Part shown: positions 1 to 5,935 of the stretch, piece after piece
How the letters are laid out: the number at the start of each line of letters is the position of its first letter
Numbering within the stretch: position 1 is the stretch's first letter
Assembly (NCBI GenBank): GCA_947472965.1
Contig: CANJEF010000075.1
Span: forward strand, 1-6,397
Origin: Sphingobacteriales bacterium
GTDB taxonomy: Bacteria; Bacteroidota; Bacteroidia; Chitinophagales; Chitinophagaceae
DNA: 6,397 nucleotides
Direction: 5' to 3'
Made by a program: the position numbers and the translations under genes
The notes under the pieces: model-generated
What the model saw: only the letters and a program-made list of their open reading frames with translations
What the model was told of the DNA's origin: nothing
The model's database searches: none

Positions 1-403
1 CAATTGTTTCTACTTTGGAAAGTCCAGCTAAAAAACAAGCATCAGAAACCAACTTACCGGCACGACCATGATCCGGATGTCTGTCGTCAAGTATGTTGGC
101 AAGTACAATTTCTGGCTGGTATTTTCGAATAGCCCTTATTACTTTCAACTGATGACTTTCATCATTCACAAAAAAACCATCTCTCATGCCCAGATTTTCT
201 CTGATAGAAAGTCCCATGATTTTTGCAGCCAATGAAGCCTCAGAAGCCCTAGTTTCTGCGGTTCCCCTTGTTCCCAATTCTCCAGCAGTGAGGTCAATTA
301 CACCAACCTTATTACCGCTGTTAACCTCATTCAAAAGTGTCCCTGAGCAGCTTAGCTCTACATCATCAGGATGCACACCAAATGCCAAAACAAATAGTTT
401 CAT
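1..403 (-). CDS. bshB1: Bacillithiol biosynthesis deacetylase BshB1 (PIG-L family), 5' part only
   Basis: This is the first 134 codons of a PIG-L/LmbE-type zinc deacetylase; the rest lies beyond the left edge (the family is usually about 240 residues). The family removes acetate from N-acetylglucosaminyl-malate to give glucosaminyl-malate, the second step of bacillithiol synthesis in the cytoplasm. Visible in the translation are the N-terminal zinc motif HPDD (residues 11-14, ligands H11 and D14), the GELGTRG segment (41-47), the DGFFVND segment (75-81) and the second metal motif HPDH (109-112, third ligand probably H112). The order and spacing fit BshB1 rather than a generic LmbE protein. 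The ATG at 403 gives the usual start (MKLFVLAFG) and sits 19 bases after a good -7 box. It lies 69 bases after the DUF4294 gene on the same strand. The subfamily call is by motif recall; other PIG-L sugar deacetylases are a less likely alternative. Confidence 0.88.
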   Translation of the reverse strand, partial: MKLFVLAFGVHPDDVELSCSGTLLNEVNSGNKVGVIDLTAGELGTRGTAETRASEASLAAKIMGLSIRENLGMRDGFFVNDESHQLKVIRAIRKYQPEIVLANILDDRHPDHGRAGKLVSDACFLAGLSKVETI

Positions 404-422
404 AGCGTCTTAAATATTGCCG

Positions 423-452
423 CAAAGATAAGTGATAGGATGAAGTGATAAA
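423..452 (-). promoter_or_regulatory. Bacteroidota-type promoter for bshB1
   Basis: Read on the minus strand, TATCTTTG (430-423) is an exact match to the Bacteroidota -7 consensus TAnnTTTG and is followed by CGG. A weaker -33 element, TTTA (452-449), lies 18 bases upstream. The start codon of bshB1 is 19 bases downstream, which leaves a short leader of about 13 bases. This suggests bshB1 can be transcribed independently of the genes before it. The consensus is established knowledge; activity here is inferred. Confidence 0.6.
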
Positions 453-472
453 GGATAAAATAAGGATATCCA

Positions 473-1084
473 CTAGGAGGCGTGACCATACATTCGGGCT
501 ACTTCATGGACGATCACTTCCATTTCGGCATCATCACTATAAGGAAGGTATTCCTGCTTCAGGCTGCTTCCAAAAAACCAAGCCAATGTTTGCCAAAAAC
601 GGGCTGAAAATCCACCACGGTATTCCTTGATCAGTTCATAACAGGTGTTGTTCGTTTCGCGATTGATGAGCTTCATTAGTATTTTACCCTGGTACACTGA
701 GAGATTCGTTAGGGGCTCTGTAAACTCCTTTTTCAGTTCCTTTTCGCGGCTATTAAGATAACGCTTGCGATCTCCAGCATCTTTAATTTTATTCAAATTA
801 AAGGCTACATCATTGATTATTACAGCAGCTTTTTTTGCATAAGGATATGTTACATATACAGCATTTCTTAACCTGGTCCATTTTCTGGACGCGTTGCGCT
901 GAGCCCGGCTCATGTGACCTATAACCAAAACCCTGTCGAGTTGTGCATAGGGCAAAGTGTCTCCATTATAAATAATGAATTGAACCGTTAAGGTATCATT
1001 GATACCATTTCTAACTTGTGCGGTCAATGAAAATGACAGCACCAAGCAGAAGGCCAATATATATGTCGCTTTGAATTCCCTCAT
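473..1084 (-). CDS. DUF4294 domain-containing exported protein
   Basis: A 203-residue protein of unknown function that I recognise as a DUF4294 member, a family found mainly in Bacteroidota. Residues 1-22 look like a signal peptide (charged MREFK, hydrophobic core, TA before a Q), so the mature protein probably starts at Q23 and acts outside the cytoplasmic membrane. The body begins with a GDTLPYAQL segment (41-49), continues with a helical, charged region (about 84-125) and ends in the family's most conserved block (132-179): QGKILMKLI, NRETNNTCYELIKE, RGGFSARFWQTLA and FGSSLKQEY. No catalytic motif is evident. The ATG at 1084 is chosen because it gives a complete signal peptide. The gene follows ccmF by 112 bases on the same strand and precedes bshB1. 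I found no strong promoter in front of it, so it may be read through from ccmE-ccmF. Confidence 0.85.
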   Translation of the reverse strand: MREFKATYILAFCLVLSFSLTAQVRNGINDTLTVQFIIYNGDTLPYAQLDRVLVIGHMSRAQRNASRKWTRLRNAVYVTYPYAKKAAVIINDVAFNLNKIKDAGDRKRYLNSREKELKKEFTEPLTNLSVYQGKILMKLINRETNNTCYELIKEYRGGFSARFWQTLAWFFGSSLKQEYLPYSDDAEMEVIVHEVARMYGHAS

Positions 1085-1196
1085 CCAACTGCAAATTAAT
1101 AAAAAAACAGAATTGACAAATATGACATTAAAAGGATGGACTTACCACTACAAAAAAGTAAAACAGGTTATTAAAGTAGTTACACTATAGTATTAG

Positions 1197-3662
1197 TTAA
1201 ACCACATACAACTTGCTCTTCAATTTGAAATACATGCTGAGCATAAAACCCAGGAACATGATAATTGTACCCAACCACAAAAGATTGATCCAAGGAAAGC
1301 GATACGCTTTCAAAGTGATATATCGCATAACTGCCGAAGATTCCTTTATGGCAACCTCCACCTTTCCATTTGTGCCTCGCTGCAATCCTACCACTAGGTT
1401 TTGCTGCATTACAGTATCGGTCTTGAAAGACTGCTGTCCGTCCTTAACAAAAAAAGCAGGTGTAATAGATGTTTTGATTCCTTCCTTTGACACAACAGTC
1501 AATTCAGATAACCAAGCACTATCTACTAAGGGCAATTCAGGATTGTCGGTTTTATTTGCAGTCAATACTTTATCTACCAATACAAATCCATTTGAATAAA
1601 ACACTGTATCGCCAGCAGCGATTGGTATGTTCCTGAAAGCTGCAGTATCTTTTATATTATCTGGATTTAGCCAGGAGGTGATGTACACAAATATATCATT
1701 AGTAAGGTAATGCTTAGCGCCAGGATTTGAGGAAAGCTGGGTTCCTTCCTCTGATTTCATGAGAAAAGCATTCGGTGTAACATCAAATGATTCTGCATTA
1801 TTATCTTGAAGAGAATCTGCCTTCGTAAAATTGATCTTGAAAAATACTTTGTTGTTTTTCGTCTCGGTTGAATCACCTGAATAAGTAACAATATACTTTC
1901 CCATTGGCGTGGGAACATTGTAGATCAGCGTAATATTTTCAAGTGGATTCTCATCTCGTCCCTTTGCATCTTTTAATCCGCTCACAGCAATTCCGGTTCG
2001 GTTTTCGGATATCAATTCTTTCTTTGAGGATGAAATCAGAATCCCAACCAGCATGAGGGCAAAACCAAAATGGCTAATGGAGGATCCTGCAGCTTTCATT
2101 TTCCCTTTCAAAACCACGATCAGATACATGGCATTTGAAACCAGGGAGTAGATGGCTGTCCAGATGGCCATGTGTATTGCCACAAGAAAACCTATGCCGT
2201 ATTTGTCATAAGTCACCTCACCAAAAAGGCTGATTAAAAATGAAACGACAATCGCTATGGCTGTTGGTATGGCTAATTTGGACCAGATGTATTTCCTTGT
2301 GGTATCCTTGTATTTAAGATATTGGGCAATGGCAGTCAACAACCCGATAATCATGGCTACCATCACCATAATACGATTGTAAACGTATTCAACATCTTTG
2401 CCAATGGCCCAGTTTGTTCCAAAAAGCTTATTGAAAAAAGGGAGGGAAGTAAGTACAATAATATATCCAGCTGAAATAAGCAACATGAGTGATCCTACAA
2501 ACATCCAGAATTCACGGGAGTTCATACTCTCTTCTTTTGTAACAACGGGAATTGATTTCAGATTTTTAATGTACAACACAAGCGGTATCATAATGAAGGT
2601 TACAATCATGAAAAGCATATGCCAATACAAAGTGCTTCCTTCACCAGTGAAAGAATGCACTGAGGTATCGCCCAATACACCTGTTCTGGTAAGAAACGTT
2701 GCATATAATTCTAAAACGTACGCCGCGATTATAAAAAGGAAGCTGGCCTTCAAGGCATATCCAGTATGTTGAAAAATCAACATCGTATGAATTCCTGCAA
2801 CCATAAGCAACCAAGGAACAAGAGAAGCGTTTTCAACGGGATCCCAGGCCCAATAACCACCAAATGTGAGTGACTCATACGCCCATGCTGCCCCCATCAT
2901 GATGCCAAGTCCAAGTACTCCGGCACAGAACAACGCCCACGGCATTGCTGGCCTCACCCAACCTGCTACATCTTTTTTCCAGAAACCAGCCACTGCGAAT
3001 GCAAAGGGTACAATAGCAGAAGAAAACCCAAGAAATAATATCGGTGGATGGATAACCATCCAATAATTTTGCAAAAGAATATTCAAGCCATTGCCATCAG
3101 TTAAATATTTCGCAAGATAAGCGGGGTCTTGAAAAATTGGAGCATCAGGAAATTCATTTCTCATTAAGACAAATGGATTCGTTCCAATTCGAATATCAAA
3201 AATATAAATGCCCATTAAATAACTAGCAAGAAAAACCTGTACCAATGCGATGGTAAATACGACGCTTGATTCCCATTTTTTGGCCGTTTTTATCAACACC
3301 AAACCGAGTACTGCATTCCAAAAACTCCACAACATGAAACTACCTTCTTGCCCTTCCCAAAAACAACTCATCAAGTATTGCAAATCCAAGCTGCGCTTGG
3401 AATGTTGATGAGCATACTTATATTCGAAATAGTGGTTATAAATTATCAGATAAAGAATAAGAAACAACGCAACAATGGAGATGGCATTTACCCAAAAGGA
3501 AGTGCGGCCAACCTTTAACCATGGGCTTTCAGCGAGACTTCCTGCCTGTGTAGTTGCTTTGTAATATGCGTACGCAGAAAGAATGGAAGTGCAAAAAAAC
3601 AACAAGGTTATAAAATTCCCTATTTGTCCCAGTAGCAGGTGTTCCCCAATATATTTAATCAT
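1197..3662 (-). CDS. ccmF: Cytochrome c haem lyase subunit CcmF (CcsA/CcmF-type cytochrome c biogenesis protein)
   Basis: An 821-residue polytopic membrane protein that passes haem from holo-CcmE to the CxxCH cysteines of apocytochrome c on the periplasmic side. It has the family signature: the tryptophan-rich WWD segment GGYWAWDPVENAS (268-280), HPP (H205), H292 just after the WWD segment, LTRTGVL...SVHSF (324-338, H336) and SHFGFAL (530-536, H531). By alignment from memory these histidines correspond to the two haem-ligand pairs of E. coli CcmF (H173/H303 and H261/H491). Many hydrophobic helices fill residues 1-545, a large soluble periplasmic domain spans about 550-780, and a last helix lies at about 786-812. 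The protein is longer than the roughly 650-residue proteobacterial form, as is common in Bacteroidota. The start fits the family N-terminus (MIKYIGEHLLLGQ). ccmE ends 19 bases upstream, so the two are almost certainly cotranscribed. No ccmG, ccmH or ccmABC is in view. Confidence 0.95.
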   Translation of the reverse strand: MIKYIGEHLLLGQIGNFITLLFFCTSILSAYAYYKATTQAGSLAESPWLKVGRTSFWVNAISIVALFLILYLIIYNHYFEYKYAHQHSKRSLDLQYLMSCFWEGQEGSFMLWSFWNAVLGLVLIKTAKKWESSVVFTIALVQVFLASYLMGIYIFDIRIGTNPFVLMRNEFPDAPIFQDPAYLAKYLTDGNGLNILLQNYWMVIHPPILFLGFSSAIVPFAFAVAGFWKKDVAGWVRPAMPWALFCAGVLGLGIMMGAAWAYESLTFGGYWAWDPVENASLVPWLLMVAGIHTMLIFQHTGYALKASFLFIIAAYVLELYATFLTRTGVLGDTSVHSFTGEGSTLYWHMLFMIVTFIMIPLVLYIKNLKSIPVVTKEESMNSREFWMFVGSLMLLISAGYIIVLTSLPFFNKLFGTNWAIGKDVEYVYNRIMVMVAMIIGLLTAIAQYLKYKDTTRKYIWSKLAIPTAIAIVVSFLISLFGEVTYDKYGIGFLVAIHMAIWTAIYSLVSNAMYLIVVLKGKMKAAGSSISHFGFALMLVGILISSSKKELISENRTGIAVSGLKDAKGRDENPLENITLIYNVPTPMGKYIVTYSGDSTETKNNKVFFKINFTKADSLQDNNAESFDVTPNAFLMKSEEGTQLSSNPGAKHYLTNDIFVYITSWLNPDNIKDTAAFRNIPIAAGDTVFYSNGFVLVDKVLTANKTDNPELPLVDSAWLSELTVVSKEGIKTSITPAFFVKDGQQSFKTDTVMQQNLVVGLQRGTNGKVEVAIKESSAVMRYITLKAYRFPWINLLWLGTIIMFLGFMLSMYFKLKSKLYVV

Positions 3663-3681
3663 TATGTAAAGATGAGTGCGG

Positions 3682-4116
3682 TTAAGGCTGTGTAGATTCT
3701 TTTTTTAAGACAGATGAAGAGCTGATGGATTTTGTTGGCACAACGCCTTGCTCTTTGTATTTTGATGGGCATTTCATTACAATTTCGTTGCACTGAAATA
3801 CTTCACCTTGCATCGAACCTTTCATTACTATACGCTGACTCTTTTCAAAATCAGTAGGTTTTGCATTTTTATAGACAACATTGGTTGAATACCCAAGTGA
3901 ATCGATTGCAGTAAATGCAAGGTAATTTGGATCCTTAATCGGATCATATACCACTGGCTTTGTTGTATCAAGTTTAGCAATCAAATGAACAAATTTACCT
4001 TCCTTTTTTCGGGCTGATTCAACCGAATCATATGTACTCATATCATCCAACAATGAAATCAATGAAGCTATCACTACTGCAATCAAAACCAATCCCAGAA
4101 TGTGCATCTTTTTCAT
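3682..4116 (-). CDS. ccmE: Cytochrome c maturation haem chaperone CcmE, cysteine (CxxxY) type
   Basis: A 144-residue CcmE-type protein that binds haem covalently and delivers it to CcmF. It has an N-terminal membrane anchor (MKKMHILGLVLIAVVIASL, residues 1-19) and then a beta-barrel-like OB-fold domain exposed outside the membrane. The C-terminal part reads VMKCPSKY: C116 and Y120 form a CxxxY motif where classical CcmE has its haem-binding His in HxxxY. A second Cys is at 109. The tail after about 124 is polar, rich in Ser and Lys, and probably flexible. An ATG at 4125 would add three residues. I prefer 4116 because it gives the usual MKK start and leaves a normal short leader after the -7 box at 4141-4134. 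It is the first gene of the ccmE-ccmF unit. Confidence 0.9.
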   Translation of the reverse strand: MKKMHILGLVLIAVVIASLISLLDDMSTYDSVESARKKEGKFVHLIAKLDTTKPVVYDPIKDPNYLAFTAIDSLGYSTNVVYKNAKPTDFEKSQRIVMKGSMQGEVFQCNEIVMKCPSKYKEQGVVPTKSISSSSVLKKESTQP

Positions 4117-4133
4117 GAAAACCATTTGAAATA

Positions 4134-4166
4134 CAAAGGTAATGCAAAAGAGGATAGTTAGGCAAA
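4134..4166 (-). promoter_or_regulatory. Bacteroidota-type promoter for ccmE-ccmF
   Basis: On the minus strand, TACCTTTG (4141-4134) matches the -7 consensus TAnnTTTG exactly, and TTTG (4166-4163) lies 21 bases upstream as a -33 element. The -7 box ends 17 bases before the preferred ccmE start at 4116 but only 8 before the alternative at 4125, which supports the later start. It faces away from the promoter at 4233-4262 in the same intergenic region. The spacing is slightly longer than the usual 19. Confidence 0.55.
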
Positions 4167-4232
4167 AACAGCACGAAACTGAGCGTATGTATTTATTCCA
4201 AAAATGAAATTCAAAAAAACAGATTTACCACC

Positions 4233-4262
4233 TTGAAGTCTATATACCTTTTCCTAACTTTG
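4233..4262 (+). promoter_or_regulatory. Bacteroidota-type promoter for the ureohydrolase operon
   Basis: TTG (4233-4235), a 19-base spacer and TAACTTTG (4255-4262) match the Bacteroidota primary sigma factor consensus (TTG, about 19 bases, TAnnTTTG) with no mismatch. The first ATG of the downstream gene is 28 bases after the -7 box. This is the best promoter match in the window. No clear operator or inverted repeat is visible around it. Confidence 0.65.
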
Positions 4263-4290
4263 CCATCCAAATTAAACAGGGCCTAATCAT

Positions 4291-5334
4291 ATGATGGTTG
4301 ACATGTCCACTTTCGATCCCAATGGGATCAGTATTCCAAATAACAATATTTTCGGATTACCATTCAGTGAAGAAGACGCAGAACTTGTCATATTACCCGT
4401 TCCTTGGGAAGTGACAGTTAGTTTCAAATGCGGAACGGCCAGATCTCCTGAAAACATCCTAAAAGCAAGCTTGCAAGTTGATTTATTCGACAGTGAATAT
4501 AAAAACAGCTGGAAAAAGGGAATCCACATGCTAAGCGTTGACAAAAAGCTGCTTCTAAAAAACGATTTCCTAAGAAAAGAGAACGAGCTATACCTAAACT
4601 TCATCAAGGGTGGCGAAAAAGTGGAAAGCAACAAGTTTATGTGCAAAACCCTCAAGGAAGTGAACGAAGGGTGTAAAATGATGAACGAATGGGTGTATGA
4701 AAAAACGATGAATCTACTCAATAAAGGGAAAAAAGTAGGTTTGTTGGGAGGTGATCACAGTACTCCATTGGGTTTTCTCAAGGCGCTAGCAGAAAAACAT
4801 GAATCTTTTGGAATCCTTCAAATAGATGCACATTGTGATTTGAGAAAGTCATACGAAGGACTAGACTATTCTCATGGATCAATAATGTACAACGTTTTGT
4901 CAACGATTCCATCAGTTTCAAAATTGATGCAAATTGGCACTAGAGATTATTGCGAATCAGAGTGGGAATACATCTGTAAAAGTGATTATAGAGTTACCAC
5001 TTATTTCGAACATGAATTAAAAAAACGATTATACAACGGGCAAAATTGGAGCCAAATTACAGATGAAATCGTTTCCCAACTTCCCGATAAGGTTTATATA
5101 AGTTATGACATAGACGGATTGGATGCCAAACTATGTCCACATACAGGCACCCCGGTTCCAGGAGGATTCGATATGGAACAATTGAATTTCATCTTTATGA
5201 AAATCAAGGAAAGCGGCAAAACCATCATCGGTTTTGACCTTTGTGAAACGGGCGTAAGTTCAGATGGGTGGGATGAAAATGTTGGTTCTAGGATACTATT
5301 TAAACTCAGCAACCTGATGTTGAGCCAGGATTGA
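4291..5334 (+). CDS. Arginase/agmatinase-family ureohydrolase (agmatinase-like)
   Basis: A 347-residue cytoplasmic enzyme of the ureohydrolase superfamily, which hydrolyses guanidino compounds using two Mn ions. The complete metal-ligand set is visible: GGDHS (H156), DAHCD (D179, H181, D183) and SYDIDGLD (D273, D275). E319 in DLCETG matches the conserved late glutamate. Other family marks are LPVPWEVTVS (35-44), GTARSPENIL (48-57), YSHGSIMYNVL (193-203), QIGTRDY (214-220) and TGTPVPGG (285-292). The pattern resembles the Bacteroidota 'agmatinase family protein', usually tied to agmatine-to-putrescine conversion, but substrate cannot be read from sequence; arginase or formiminoglutamase activity is possible. 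The ATG at 4291 is used; 4294 and 4303 are in-frame alternatives. AGGG at 4278-4281 is a possible weak ribosome site. The next gene starts 2 bases after its stop. Confidence 0.9.
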   Translation: MMVDMSTFDPNGISIPNNNIFGLPFSEEDAELVILPVPWEVTVSFKCGTARSPENILKASLQVDLFDSEYKNSWKKGIHMLSVDKKLLLKNDFLRKENELYLNFIKGGEKVESNKFMCKTLKEVNEGCKMMNEWVYEKTMNLLNKGKKVGLLGGDHSTPLGFLKALAEKHESFGILQIDAHCDLRKSYEGLDYSHGSIMYNVLSTIPSVSKLMQIGTRDYCESEWEYICKSDYRVTTYFEHELKKRLYNGQNWSQITDEIVSQLPDKVYISYDIDGLDAKLCPHTGTPVPGGFDMEQLNFIFMKIKESGKTIIGFDLCETGVSSDGWDENVGSRILFKLSNLMLSQD

Positions 5335-5336
5335 TA

Positions 5337-5918
5337 ATGATGAAAAACAAACTGGCCAATCAGGAAGTCTATGATTATGTGGTTGTCCTGAAAAACGACC
5401 ACAAAAAAACCATTGAAAAAACAGGGTGGCTATTATCCATTTTTCTATTGTTGCTTTTAGGAGTTTCAATCTATATCGACAGTAAATCAACTGTCTTGAT
5501 AATTACAATAATTATTACAGTCTCGCTTTTGATTTCAAACAAATACGAACTCAACAAGAAAAAAGATATCAAATTCAAAACCATCCTGATTATAGGCGGT
5601 ATTGGATTAATCGCTGCAGCACCAATGCCTATCTTGTTGGGTATATTGTTTCTGGTGTGCGGACTTATTGAAAAAACCATCCTTCAAAAAAGAGAGTTTG
5701 GCTTTTCAAAAACCACAATTCAAGAAAATGGGTTGTTAGGAAAAAAAATCAAATGGAATGAATTGAATAGGGTAATCCTAAAAGATGATGTCCTGACTAT
5801 TGATTATAAAAACAATAAAATTTTTCAGGCATACATTGACGATGAAGAGGACGATGACTATGATGTTGGGCCTGATGAATTCAATGCATATTGCCAAAAT
5901 TGCATCAGCCAAGCATAA
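5337..5918 (+). CDS. Small membrane protein of unknown function with cytoplasmic-type C-terminal domain
   Basis: A 193-residue protein I cannot name. Hydrophobic stretches at about 30-47, 52-68 and 82-112 (the last long enough for a hairpin or two short helices) indicate an integral membrane protein. Residues from about 119 form a soluble domain: GFSKTTIQENG, then KKIKWNELNRVILKDDVLTIDYKNN (137-160 region), an acidic cluster DDEEDDDYD (168-176) and EFNAYCQN (181-188). The W-x-E-L...L-T-I-D pattern is reminiscent of bacterial PH-like domains seen after two membrane helices; that is inference only. The start is ATG 5337, 2 bases after the ureohydrolase stop, with ATG 5340 as an alternative; an in-frame TTG at 5331 overlapping that stop is less likely. 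The arrangement suggests translational coupling to the gene before it. The following gene begins 17 bases after its stop. Confidence 0.75.
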   Translation: MMKNKLANQEVYDYVVVLKNDHKKTIEKTGWLLSIFLLLLLGVSIYIDSKSTVLIITIIITVSLLISNKYELNKKKDIKFKTILIIGGIGLIAAAPMPILLGILFLVCGLIEKTILQKREFGFSKTTIQENGLLGKKIKWNELNRVILKDDVLTIDYKNNKIFQAYIDDEEDDDYDVGPDEFNAYCQNCISQA

Positions 5919-5935
5919 TTATCTTAATTTTGAAT

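Noticed and set aside
186..413. Plus-strand open frame of 75 codons
   Set aside because: It lies antisense to bshB1, whose zinc motifs are clear, and the translation has no recognisable domain.
1105..1160. Promoter for the DUF4294 gene
   Set aside because: The two candidate -7 boxes on the minus strand (CATATTTG at 1124-1117 and TTAATTTG nearer the start) each miss one consensus base and have poor -33 spacing or sit almost on the start codon.
1170..1200. Terminator hairpin between ccmF and the DUF4294 gene
   Set aside because: There is an 8-base palindrome (ACTATAGT, 1184-1191) and a 4-base stem nearby, but no stable GC-rich stem followed by a T run in the right direction.
2398..2772. Plus-strand open frame of 124 codons inside ccmF
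   Set aside because: It is the antisense shadow of a highly conserved membrane protein region, with no start context or domain.
4287..4721. Minus-strand open frame of 144 codons opposite the ureohydrolase
   Set aside because: The Ser/Leu/Phe-rich translation is typical of an antisense reading of an A-rich gene; the plus strand has the full metal-ligand set.
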